NCBI GenBank assembly: GCA_016302505.1
Contig: JAEDNL010000025.1
Span: 1 to 19,402, forward strand
Source of the DNA: Bacilli bacterium
GTDB lineage: Bacteria; Bacillota_I; Bacilli_A; RF39; UBA660
Reading direction: 5' to 3'
DNA length: 19,402 bases
A model generated the notes under the pieces. That model searched no databases. It saw only the letters and a program-made list of their open reading frames with translations, and was not told where the DNA came from. Both the position numbers and the translations under genes were made by a program. This document shows positions 1-6,640 of this stretch, piece after piece (position 1 is the stretch's first letter; each line of letters starts with the position of its first letter).

Positions 1-356
1 TTTTCTATTTCTAATATTATATTGCATATTTTAATAGCAATATCTTTTCTTGTTTTAAAGTCTAATGTTTTATTACTTAATACATCATATAACTCATCAT
101 AATCATATAAATATTCCATTTGTATACCACATAATATATTATTTGTATATAATGCATATTCTGGTATTAAACACCCATTTATATTTAAGGAGTTTAATTT
201 TTCTAAAACTCTTTTTTTGTTTTCTAAATCTATTTGAGATTTATATAATTTAATTAATTTTTCATTATAAAGATATAAATCACTTTCAGTATTTAGTCTT
301 TTATTAATAGGAATCATTTTTCTTTTAATGCTTTTTTTAAATTGCTTGTCTTTCAT
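1..356 (-). CDS. Protein-kinase-like fold protein, N-terminal part (runs off the window)
   Basis: The frame is open from ATG at 356 to the window edge and gives 118 residues, so the protein is cut here. An AAAGGA ribosome site precedes the ATG, and an extended -10 (TGT then TATAAT) lies at 391-383. The order of elements resembles the N-lobe of a Ser/Thr-kinase-like fold: a strand with NEKLIKLYK around residues 31-39 (possible beta3 lysine), a charged helix with ENKKRVLEKL (45-54, possible alphaC glutamate), a hinge-like GIQMEYLYDYDEL around 77-89, and a helix ending at the edge. No catalytic loop is visible because the C-lobe lies outside. The kinase reading is an inference from pattern; a pseudokinase or aminoglycoside-phosphotransferase-like protein is possible. 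No signal peptide is seen, so it is probably cytoplasmic. Confidence 0.5.
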   Translation of the reverse strand, partial: MKDKQFKKSIKRKMIPINKRLNTESDLYLYNEKLIKLYKSQIDLENKKRVLEKLNSLNINGCLIPEYALYTNNILCGIQMEYLYDYDELYDVLSNKTLDFKTRKDIAIKICNIILEIE

Positions 357-382
357 ACACACTAGTCCTTTGTATAGCGTAT

Positions 383-391
383 ATTATAACA
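383..391 (-). promoter_or_regulatory. Extended -10 promoter of the kinase-like gene
   Basis: On the minus strand the bases read TG, T, TATAAT, about 27 bases before the ATG at 356. The -35 position (TTTAAA at 411-406) is weak and lies inside the terminator of the gene upstream. Confidence 0.55.
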
Positions 392-421
392 CAAAACAAC
401 TGATTTTTAAATCAGTTGTTT
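387..421 (-). terminator. Intrinsic terminator of the HAD gene
   Basis: A perfect 13-bp inverted repeat (394-406 with 409-421) is followed on the minus strand by TTTTGTGTT. The stop codon of the HAD gene (TGA, 414-412) lies in the stem, so the hairpin includes the last codons. Confidence 0.75.
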
Positions 422-1125
422 AATATTTTGTTTATATAATCACTTACAGACTTATATTTAACAATATTTTTATTATTTTTTAAAATATCGATGGAGTTAT
501 CCATACAAGAACCATTATAGTCTTTTATCATTTCAATATCAGTATAACTATCTCCAATAGTATAAATGTTTTCTTTTTTGAAGTTAGCTTTTTTCATTAA
601 TAAATTTAATGCTTGAGATTTGTTTGTATCTTTTGATATAATTTCAATTTCAAAGTTTTGAGTAAAATATATATTAAGAGCATTATTATATTTTTTTATT
701 ATATTCATTATTATTTCTTTAAAGTTATCTAAGTTTGATGAAAATTTTGCTGTTAATTTTGATATATTAGGATTATTTATGTCATTAGTATCTTCTAAAT
801 AATATGAATAAAATATGTTTTTAGCTTTTAATTTAGTTAAATAATCATTTACATCTAGCAATATACTTTTATCAATTTTATAATGAAATAGGGCAGTGTT
901 ATCGCTTTTAATTACTAATGCTCCATGATTTAGTATTAAGTAATCATACTGAATATTATATTTGTCTATTTCTTTTTTTAAAGAGGCGTAGGTTCTTCCT
1001 GTTGCGATAACAAATATATTTCCTTTACTTCTAAAATTATTAATTGCTTTTATATTATTTAACATATCATTATTATTTACAAATAAAGTTCTATCATAAT
1101 CTACTACTAATACTTTTTTATTCAT
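412..1125 (-). CDS. HAD-superfamily hydrolase, Cof/type IIB phosphatase
   Basis: This is a 237-residue cytoplasmic phosphatase of the haloacid dehalogenase superfamily. Motif I is DYDRT (D9 nucleophile, D11 acid/base). Motif II is the ATGR segment with T42. Motif III is probably K169. Motif IV is GDSYTDIEM with D192 and D196 binding Mg2+. The cap between motifs II and III is about 110 residues, matching the type IIB (Cof) subclass that acts on sugar phosphates, nucleotides or flavin phosphates. The substrate cannot be read from sequence. The start is set by AAGGAGAG six bases before ATG, and an extended -10 (TGA, TAAAAT at 1149-1144) lies just upstream. The gene uses TGA as stop, which shows TGA is not Trp here. 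It is transcribed alone. Confidence 0.88.
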   Translation of the reverse strand: MNKKVLVVDYDRTLFVNNNDMLNNIKAINNFRSKGNIFVIATGRTYASLKKEIDKYNIQYDYLILNHGALVIKSDNTALFHYKIDKSILLDVNDYLTKLKAKNIFYSYYLEDTNDINNPNISKLTAKFSSNLDNFKEIIMNIIKKYNNALNIYFTQNFEIEIISKDTNKSQALNLLMKKANFKKENIYTIGDSYTDIEMIKDYNGSCMDNSIDILKNNKNIVKYKSVSDYINKILNN

Positions 1126-1143
1126 ATTTTACTCTCCTTGTAT

Positions 1144-1152
1144 ATTTTATCA
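1144..1152 (-). promoter_or_regulatory. Extended -10 promoter of the HAD gene
   Basis: On the minus strand the bases read TG, A, TAAAAT, about 18 bases before the start codon. No convincing -35 is seen. Confidence 0.4.
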
Positions 1153-1160
1153 TTTTTAAT

Positions 1161-1192
1161 ATAAATAAAAAAGAAATTTTTAAAAAATCTCT
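1161..1192 (-). terminator. Probable intrinsic terminator
   Basis: An imperfect A/T-rich stem (1172-1180 with 1184-1192, one mismatch) is followed on the minus strand by a T-rich tail. It sits at the TAG stop of the 175-residue gene. Confidence 0.45.
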
Positions 1193-1718
1193 ATTTTTTA
1201 AGTTTTATTAAAAACATTTCTTTACCATCATATAATGGATCATGTTCAAAATATACTTGATATTTTCCATATTGTTTTAATTCTTCTCTTAATTTATAAA
1301 ATTCAGTTATTTTTTTATCAGCTTCTTTAGAATCAACATCTATACATAAACCAATGTATTTGTCTTGATTAAGTGTTTGCATGCATTTCATAGAAGGGAG
1401 TATACCATTAGATATTATTACATCAAAATCATTTATTGATGGTACTATAATCCCTTGGTTTTCTTTACTATTAAATGTAATAATTTCTTTATCTAAATAA
1501 CCATAAGCCCCCTCAATACCAATTTTTTCTAGTTCTTTTCTTTTAACTTGGTCTGATAATAAAAATTGTTTATAGTCTTTCAAATATTGTGATATAGATG
1601 TTTTAGCACCTTGATATAATTCTAATATATTTTCATAATTATTAGGATTAAATCCATAACTAGTTATAAAATCTAGAAACATGTGTGAATAGTCTATGTC
1701 ACTAGTTTTTGTTTTCAT
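1191..1718 (-). CDS. Uncharacterised cytoplasmic protein, 175 residues
   Basis: I do not recognise this family. The protein is soluble, with no signal peptide or membrane segment. It has a helical first half (residues 1-70, with charged helices such as QVKRKELEKIG) and a mixed second half (residues about 75-175) with alternating hydrophobic strands around GIIVPSI, FDVIISNG, YIGLCIDVD and MFLIKLKK. A ribosome site GAAAGGAT lies eight bases before the ATG, and the codon use matches the neighbours, so it is a real gene. It has a probable terminator at its 3' end and is not obviously in an operon with the HAD gene, which has its own -10. No catalytic motif was found. Confidence 0.75.
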   Translation of the reverse strand: MKTKTSDIDYSHMFLDFITSYGFNPNNYENILELYQGAKTSISQYLKDYKQFLLSDQVKRKELEKIGIEGAYGYLDKEIITFNSKENQGIIVPSINDFDVIISNGILPSMKCMQTLNQDKYIGLCIDVDSKEADKKITEFYKLREELKQYGKYQVYFEHDPLYDGKEMFLIKLKK

Positions 1719-1740
1719 TTTTCATATCCTTTCAAATGTA

Positions 1741-1966
1741 TACATATCATACTATATATTTGATAAAAAATCAATATTTTATATGTTCTAATTATACTGA
1801 AACAAATGTTATTAGAAAAAAATGTATAAAGAAATATTATTATCATGTGTAGAAAAAATATTTATTAAACTTTTATTTTTTTCTTTAATTTTTCATTTCA
1901 TATATTACTTTACATTTGTAATTAATATTATTTCTTTTATAAATGAAATGATTTTTCATTAAATAG
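1741..1966. other. A/T-rich gap with no recognisable gene
   Basis: No open frame with a ribosome site was found on either strand. The stretch contains an 8-bp inverted pair (1894-1901 with 1943-1950) and a 7-bp hairpin (1942-1948 with 1954-1960, 5-base loop) that lacks a T-tract. It may be eroded coding sequence belonging with the remnant just downstream, or an upstream regulatory area; neither can be shown. Confidence 0.4.
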
Positions 1967-2134
1967 TTAGTAGATGATTTAATAATATTTGAAGATAAAC
2001 AAAAAATAGATTTAATGACTAATCTTAGTAATTATTTAAACTTAATGGCTAACTAGTTTATGTTATCAAGGAAAGAAAAACTAAAGATAATATCTCGTTA
2101 TATAGATAATGTTGAACTAACATTTAAATATTGA
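1967..2134 (+). pseudogene. Decayed coding remnant, possibly the C-terminal part of a recombinase
   Basis: One plus-strand frame reads as coherent protein either side of a single in-frame TAG (2054-2056): a helical segment with EDKQKIDLMTNLSNYL, the stop, then a segment with MLSRKEKLKIISRYIDNVEL, ending at TGA 2132-2134. It has no start codon with a ribosome site and is preceded in frame by TAG at 1964-1966. The arrangement of a helix followed by 'L(S/T)R.EK..II..Y(I/V)..(I/V)EL' recalls the C-terminal linker of serine recombinases in Firmicutes elements, but this is a weak resemblance. Its place just downstream of a tRNA gene fits an old integration site. It could also be chance, as A/T-rich DNA yields lysine/isoleucine-rich frames. 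Confidence 0.35.
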
Positions 2135-2169
2135 CTTATATTAAGTTCTTGTTTTATTATTTTAATCAT
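2098..2169 (-). other. 23-codon open frame with good ribosome site (uncertain)
   Basis: On the minus strand AAAGGAG lies about 10 bases before an ATG at 2169 and opens a 23-codon frame ending at TAA (2100-2098). It follows the tRNA-Leu terminator and overlaps the decayed plus-strand remnant. It may be the truncated 5' end of a lost gene, since the ribosome site is better than the tiny product would justify. I have no family for it. Confidence 0.25.
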
Positions 2170-2192
2170 AATCGTCTCACTCCTTTTAACAA

Positions 2193-2216
2193 CAAAAAAC
2201 TCAATATCAATTGAGT
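2193..2216 (-). terminator. Intrinsic terminator of tRNA-Leu
   Basis: The stem ACTCAAT/ATTGAGT (2199-2205 with 2210-2216, 4-base loop) is followed on the minus strand by TTTTTG. It lies about 40 bases after the tRNA 3' end. Confidence 0.75.
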
Positions 2217-2254
2217 CTTCTATTATTAACGTCATTTTCGACGATTTTTTCTTC

Positions 2255-2341
2255 TGGTGCAAGAGATGGGAATCGAACCCACAAGGTATTGCTACCGTCA
2301 GATTTTGAGTCTGATGCGTCTACCAGTTCCGCCACACTTGC
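2255..2341 (-). tRNA. tRNA-Leu, anticodon CAA
   Basis: This 87-base class II tRNA decodes UUG. The parts visible are: acceptor GCAAGTG; D-arm with GGTAGACGC; anticodon stem TCAGA/TCTGA around the loop CTCAAAA (anticodon CAA at 2307-2305); a long variable arm with GGTA/TACC; a T-arm with TTCGATT; and an encoded CCA end (2257-2255). The acceptor stem has a U6-U67 mismatch between two good pairs (G5-C68 and G7-C66). Its own promoter and terminator flank it. Confidence 0.96.
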
Positions 2342-2350
2342 ATTAATAAA

Positions 2351-2378
2351 ATTATAACACATATTTTTGAATATTCAA
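2351..2378 (-). promoter_or_regulatory. Promoter of tRNA-Leu
   Basis: On the minus strand the -35 is TTGAAT (2378-2373), the spacer is 16 bases, and the -10 is TATAAT (2356-2351) preceded by TGT. The start of the tRNA follows about 10 bases later, the expected distance. Confidence 0.75.
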
Positions 2379-2413
2379 ACATAATATTAATTATAGTAAA
2401 GAAAATGAATATT

Positions 2414-2422
2414 TGTTATAAT
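2414..2422 (+). promoter_or_regulatory. Extended -10 promoter (TGT TATAAT)
   Basis: The bases at 2414-2422 form a consensus extended -10, about 20 bases before the start at 2443. The -35 region is weak. It diverges from the tRNA-Leu promoter. Confidence 0.65.
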
Positions 2423-2442
2423 AAGAATAGGAAGGTAAAAAT

Positions 2443-2940
2443 ATGAATCAAAATGAAATTGAAAATAAAAATAAAAATGAAATAAATGTAGAAAATAAAG
2501 TAGAGAATAAAGACTATGCTGATAAAACAATCGAAACAGTTGAAAAAATAATTAATACTAGAAATGAAACTGTTAATTTTACCGAGGATGAAGTTTTAAA
2601 ATATAAGACTGATGCAGTTATATCTTATATACCATTTGTATCAATTTATTATATAATAACGTCTAAGTATAAAAAATCTAATTATTTATATTTTCATACC
2701 AATCAAGGACTAAGTTTAACTATTTGTTCTATAATTGTATTTTTTATATCTAAAATACTTTGTTCCTTATTTGCAGTAGATGGTGGATTTGGACGTGAAT
2801 TTGTACCTGGTATTATTGAATTTATTTGTTATATTCTTTATGTAATAGTGGCATTCTTAATAGGTTTTGGTATTTTAAATACAACAAATAATCAAAGTAA
2901 AGAGTTACCTTTAATAGGAAAATATAGACTTTTAAAATAG
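2443..2940 (+). CDS. Small membrane protein, Tic20/DUF4870-like
   Basis: The 165-residue protein has a charged, Asn/Lys/Glu-rich N-terminal tail (residues 1-50) and then a membrane part with helices at about 58-73, 89-110 and 122-146. The segment YFHTNQGLSL between the first two helices and the closing LPLIGKYRLL match the layout of the DUF4870/Tic20-like family ('F H . N Q . . . .' after the first helix). That family's function in bacteria is not established. AGGAAGG precedes the ATG by seven bases. It has its own promoter and terminator, so it is monocistronic. No catalytic residues are seen. Confidence 0.7.
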   Translation: MNQNEIENKNKNEINVENKVENKDYADKTIETVEKIINTRNETVNFTEDEVLKYKTDAVISYIPFVSIYYIITSKYKKSNYLYFHTNQGLSLTICSIIVFFISKILCSLFAVDGGFGREFVPGIIEFICYILYVIVAFLIGFGILNTTNNQSKELPLIGKYRLLK

Positions 2941-2966
2941 TGCATATGCACTTTTTATTTTTTTTC
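2939..2966 (+). terminator. Intrinsic terminator
   Basis: The palindrome AGTGC-ATAT-GCACT (2939-2952) starts inside the TAG stop of the membrane protein gene and is followed by a T-rich run. Confidence 0.75.
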
Positions 2967-2971
2967 TTTTG

Positions 2972-2980
2972 TGTTATACT
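2972..2980 (+). promoter_or_regulatory. Extended -10 promoter (TGT TATACT)
   Basis: This extended -10 lies directly behind the upstream terminator and 22 bases before the start of the leucine-rich-repeat gene. Confidence 0.6.
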
Positions 2981-3002
2981 TAAGTAAAGTAGAGGAGTAT
3001 GT

Positions 3003-3707
3003 ATGAAATATAATGATAATTTAATAGAATTTTTATGTGATAAATTATTAGTAACTAAAAAAGAATTTACTTCTGAAGAACTTAATTTAGTTGATGATTT
3101 AGTAATAGACTTTTATGATTATGAATATCATATAACTACTCCGATGGATTTAAATGTATTGGTAGATTTTCATAATTTAGAATCTTTAAGATTAAACTTT
3201 GTTTATGTATCTGAAAGTGATAATAAATATTTTACTTATTTACCACTTAAAAAATTGATTCTTAATAATTCTATTGTAGAAGAAATATCATTTATGGATA
3301 ATTACTTATTAGATACATTAGGTATTATTAAAAGTAGAATATCAGATTATAGTTTTGTTAGTAAGCAACTTCATTTAAAAAAATTATATTTAATAGATAT
3401 TACTCTTGAAAACTTAGAATTTTTAAATGATTTAAATGAACTTGAATATTTATCATTAACTAGTAGTAAAATAGATGATGTTAGTGCTTTAAATAGCCTT
3501 AATAATTTAAATACTATTGATTTAGATGATAGTAATATAATAGATTTTTCATTTTTAAAATATTTGTCTAATTTGAAATGTATATCAATATCAGGAAGTC
3601 AATTTAGAAATAATAAATTACTTTTTAAAGAACTAGTTTATAAGGGAGTTAAAGTAACAAATAGACATTCATTTATTTATACGAAAGAGGATTTTGATAA
3701 TGATTAA
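3003..3707 (+). CDS. Leucine-rich-repeat protein
   Basis: The 234-residue protein carries four to six leucine-rich repeats of about 20-24 residues, for example around LESLRLNF, LKKLILNNS, LKKLYLIDI, LEYLSLTSSKIDDVSAL and LNTIDLDDSNIIDFSFL. The pattern is closest to the short bacterial (internalin/SDS22-like) type, which forms curved protein-binding surfaces. There is no signal peptide, so it is likely cytoplasmic. AGAGGAG precedes the ATG. Its stop overlaps the start of the transglutaminase-fold gene by 8 bases (ATGATTAA), which implies translational coupling. The repeats probably bind the partner or its target, but that is inference. Confidence 0.8.
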   Translation: MKYNDNLIEFLCDKLLVTKKEFTSEELNLVDDLVIDFYDYEYHITTPMDLNVLVDFHNLESLRLNFVYVSESDNKYFTYLPLKKLILNNSIVEEISFMDNYLLDTLGIIKSRISDYSFVSKQLHLKKLYLIDITLENLEFLNDLNELEYLSLTSSKIDDVSALNSLNNLNTIDLDDSNIIDFSFLKYLSNLKCISISGSQFRNNKLLFKELVYKGVKVTNRHSFIYTKEDFDND

Positions 3708-5361
3708 TGATACTACTGCAGTTACAATATTAAAATCTAAGGGAATATATTGTATTGAATGTTCTACTATAAATGAATATACAGCTAATCAAATAAAAGA
3801 TATAGTGAATCTATATAGAACTAATCATCCTAAAGACAAAGTATGTGTTATTACAAAAAACACAGATTCTATGAGTGAAGAGGGATTAGATATTTTATGT
3901 AATATTGATAATTTAATTATAAGATTGTCATCTGTATATAATGAAAATATATTATCAAAATGTAATAAAACAAATTTACAAGATTTATTGACTGCATCTC
4001 TTTATACTCCAAAAGAACTTAAACGTATTAATTATAAAATAGATAGTATACTTAGCAAAATAAATCCAAATTGGTCTAAATCACAAATAGCAATATATAT
4101 ATATAATTATATTATGAGTAATACTAAATATGATCCCGAATTTTTAGATAAAGAGTCTTTTTCAACAAGATCTTTAAGATCTTTTTTATCACATAAAACT
4201 ATATGTGCTGGTTATTCATATATGTATAAAGAACTTATGGATAGACTTAATATTCCATGTGAATATCTAATAGGTAAAGTAAATGATGGAGGCCATGCAT
4301 GGAATAGTATTACATTAAATGGAAAAACATATTACTGTGATTTAACATGGGATTCTCATTTATATAAAACTGATACAAATAATGAACACATTTTAAAATA
4401 TTTTGCACAAGATGTTGAAAAGTTTGAAAAGAATCATAAACCTTTTCATGGTTTTGGAAGGTGTTATACTGGTAAACTTAGTTCTATGACAGATGATGAA
4501 AAGAAAAAACTTTTATCTTCTGTTATGTCGTATTCAGAAAATTATAATTTTGAAAGTTTTGAAAGAAGCGATGGAAGTGTACTTAAAGTTGCTAAGATTG
4601 GCTTATATGATGAATTTTCTCCAGATAGTGCAAGGTCATTACAAGCGTATATAACATTTAATGTTACTAGTGATAATAAAATAACTTTACCTAGTATACA
4701 TCTAACTAATGTTGATTTAGATAGAGAAAAACAAAGACTTTCTGATTTGATTACTAAGAGAGAAGAAATTAAAAAAAGTACTAATCTAACAGAACTTGAG
4801 AAAACAAAAAAAATAAAAGAAATATATAATTCTATTTTAAGGTGTAATAAAAGATATGAAATAATAAATGAAATTTTTTCAAAAAAAAATATGTTAAAAA
4901 GATCTCAACATGCAGAACAATACTTAGGTGGTATTAAAGATGATGAATATTTTTATGATAAAAGTAATGAAAATAGAAAAATCAGGACTAGAATATTAAT
5001 AAGAAGTAATGGAACACCTATAATAATTACAGATCCTTTTTTTAAAACTAAAGTTTTGGATGTTAAGTTAAATTCATATAATATTTTAACTTTATCAAAA
5101 GAACAGGGGAATTTTAACATAAATAAATATAAAGTTCTTACTGAAAATGATTTATTTACTATTAAGAGAAATTCTTTTTTAAGCGATGTTTTTTTATCAG
5201 AACAAAATTTAAAAAATAGAAATATCAATTCACAAGGGTATTTAGGCTTTATTAAAGATGATAAATGGTATTATCATTCTAGTGTGGATTCTATATTAAA
5301 TAAAAGCATATTATCTTATTCAGTAAATGGAAGTTTAAGTATAAATGTAAACCATATGTAA
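3700..5361 (+). CDS. Transglutaminase-fold protein, coupled to the LRR gene
   Basis: I chose ATG at 3700: the ribosome site AAAGAGG (3684-3690) is nine bases upstream, whereas an in-frame TTG at 3694 would be only three bases from it. The 553-residue protein has a transglutaminase-like core at about 130-220 with the Cys-His-Asp triad in place: C169 in TICAGYSYM, H199 in GGHAWN, D214 in YYCDLTWD. Such cores act as proteases, amidases or cross-linkers; the reaction here is unknown. No signal peptide is present, so it is cytoplasmic, unlike many secreted transglutaminase-fold enzymes. A lysine/glutamate-rich coiled-coil stretch (about 335-400) follows, then a C-terminal region with a repeated motif YLGxIKDDxxxY at 408-420 and 514-526. 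The N-terminal 100 residues are not recognised. Confidence 0.8.
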   Translation: MINDTTAVTILKSKGIYCIECSTINEYTANQIKDIVNLYRTNHPKDKVCVITKNTDSMSEEGLDILCNIDNLIIRLSSVYNENILSKCNKTNLQDLLTASLYTPKELKRINYKIDSILSKINPNWSKSQIAIYIYNYIMSNTKYDPEFLDKESFSTRSLRSFLSHKTICAGYSYMYKELMDRLNIPCEYLIGKVNDGGHAWNSITLNGKTYYCDLTWDSHLYKTDTNNEHILKYFAQDVEKFEKNHKPFHGFGRCYTGKLSSMTDDEKKKLLSSVMSYSENYNFESFERSDGSVLKVAKIGLYDEFSPDSARSLQAYITFNVTSDNKITLPSIHLTNVDLDREKQRLSDLITKREEIKKSTNLTELEKTKKIKEIYNSILRCNKRYEIINEIFSKKNMLKRSQHAEQYLGGIKDDEYFYDKSNENRKIRTRILIRSNGTPIIITDPFFKTKVLDVKLNSYNILTLSKEQGNFNINKYKVLTENDLFTIKRNSFLSDVFLSEQNLKNRNINSQGYLGFIKDDKWYYHSSVDSILNKSILSYSVNGSLSINVNHM

Positions 5362-5376
5362 TATATGGTTTTTATT
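5349..5376 (+). terminator. Intrinsic terminator
   Basis: A perfect 9-bp stem (5349-5357 with 5363-5371) has the TAA stop of the transglutaminase-fold gene in its loop and a short T-rich tail. Confidence 0.6.
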
Positions 5377-5388
5377 AATTATTAAAAA

Positions 5389-5397
5389 TGTTAAAAT
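5389..5397 (+). promoter_or_regulatory. Extended -10 promoter (TGT TAAAAT)
   Basis: This lies 19 bases before the start of the CofE-like gene. No convincing -35 is seen; that position falls on the T-tail of the upstream terminator. Confidence 0.5.
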
Positions 5398-5416
5398 ATA
5401 ATAGGAGAGTGGTTAT

Positions 5417-6604
5417 ATGAGAAACGTAGGAACTATAGTTAGAGGTATTAGAACACCTATTATTAAAGAAGGTGATGATCTTGCATCTATAGTAGTTGAT
5501 TCTGTATTAAAGGCAAGTGAGAGTGAGAAGTTTGAATTTGAAGATAAAGATGTTATTGCAGTAACAGAGGCAGTGGTTGGTATTAGTGAAGGCAATTTTG
5601 CTACATTAGATCAAATAGCAAAGGATATTAAAAATAAATTAAATTCTGATCATATTGGTATTGTGTTTCCAATATTAAGTAGAAATAGATTTGCAGTACT
5701 TTTATCAGCAATGGCTAGAAGTACTAAAAAGATAACTATATTATCTAGTTTTCCATCTGATGAAGTAGGTAATGATATTCTTTATAAAGATGATTTAATT
5801 AAATATAAAATTGAACTTTCTGATTTAATAACAGAAGATGAATATAAAGAAAAATTCATTCATTTTAAACACTTATTTACTGGTGTTAATATGTATGAAG
5901 TATATAGAGATTTAGTATTAAAAGAAGGTTGTGAGTTTGAAATGGTATTTTCAAATAAGCCAGAAGATATATTGAATTATACTAAAGATGTAATAGTATG
6001 TGATATTCATACAAGAAAAGAAACTAAAGAAAAAATATTAAAGAAAGATAATAATGCTCATGTAATAATGATGAGTGAAATATTAAATGAAAGCGTTGAT
6101 GGTAGTGGATACTCACCGTACGGTCTTTTAGGAAGTAATCGTTCTACTGAAGATAGAGTTAAATTATTTCCAAGAACTGGTGATAAATTAGTTCATAAAA
6201 TACAAGATTTAATGAAAGAGAAAACAGGTAAAACTATTGAAGTAATGGTATATGGAGATGGAGCGTTTAAAGATCCAGTTGGTAAGATATGGGAACTTGC
6301 TGACCCAGTTGTTAGTCCTGCTTATACTAGTGGTTTAGAAGGAAGTCCTAATGAAATAAAACTTAAATATTTTAGCGAAAATAAATTTAAAGATCTTCAT
6401 GGTGAAGAATTAAATAAAGCTATGAGAGAAGAAATAAAAGAAAAAGATAAAGAATTAAAAGGCACTATGGCTACTCAAGGTACTACACCAAGACATTATA
6501 CTGATTTACTAGGAAGTCTTTGTGATTTAACAAGTGGTAGTGGTGATAAGGGAACACCAGTAGTATTAATACAAAGATATTTTACTAATTATAGTAATGA
6601 TTAA
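5417..6604 (+). CDS. CofE-like protein (F420-0:gamma-glutamyl ligase family)
   Basis: The 395-residue protein resembles the F420_ligase family: the opening GTIVRGIRTPIIKEGDDLA, the DVIAVTEAVVGISEGN segment and a later GDGAFKDPVGKIWELADP block are typical of the CofE-like proteins annotated in Firmicutes. CofE adds glutamate to coenzyme F420-0 using GTP. The classic enzyme is about 250 residues, so this one carries about 140 extra residues, including the SPYGLLGSNRSTEDRV block and a Lys/Glu-rich helix before the C-terminus. No other F420 gene lies in the window, so the native substrate is probably something else. AGGAGAG precedes the ATG. It is followed by a hairpin and then recX. Confidence 0.75.
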   Translation: MRNVGTIVRGIRTPIIKEGDDLASIVVDSVLKASESEKFEFEDKDVIAVTEAVVGISEGNFATLDQIAKDIKNKLNSDHIGIVFPILSRNRFAVLLSAMARSTKKITILSSFPSDEVGNDILYKDDLIKYKIELSDLITEDEYKEKFIHFKHLFTGVNMYEVYRDLVLKEGCEFEMVFSNKPEDILNYTKDVIVCDIHTRKETKEKILKKDNNAHVIMMSEILNESVDGSGYSPYGLLGSNRSTEDRVKLFPRTGDKLVHKIQDLMKEKTGKTIEVMVYGDGAFKDPVGKIWELADPVVSPAYTSGLEGSPNEIKLKYFSENKFKDLHGEELNKAMREEIKEKDKELKGTMATQGTTPRHYTDLLGSLCDLTSGSGDKGTPVVLIQRYFTNYSND

Positions 6605-6626
6605 AGTTTCTTATGAAACTTTTTTA
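6603..6626 (+). terminator. Intrinsic terminator or attenuator between the CofE-like gene and recX
   Basis: An 8-bp stem AAAGTTTC/GAAACTTT (6603-6610 with 6615-6622) is followed by only a short T-run and then, within 10 bases, by the recX ribosome site. Partial read-through into recX is plausible, since no separate recX promoter is clear. Confidence 0.55.
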
Positions 6627-6640
6627 GTAGGGAGGCACAA

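Noticed and set aside
65..253. 62-codon plus-strand open frame
   Set aside because: It lies opposite the kinase-like gene, has no ribosome site, and reads as His/Ile/Tyr-rich sequence typical of a complement frame.
4953..5228. 91-codon minus-strand open frame inside the transglutaminase-fold gene
   Set aside because: It is a shadow of the sense gene, with no ribosome site and a Leu/Phe/Ser-rich composition from the antisense strand.
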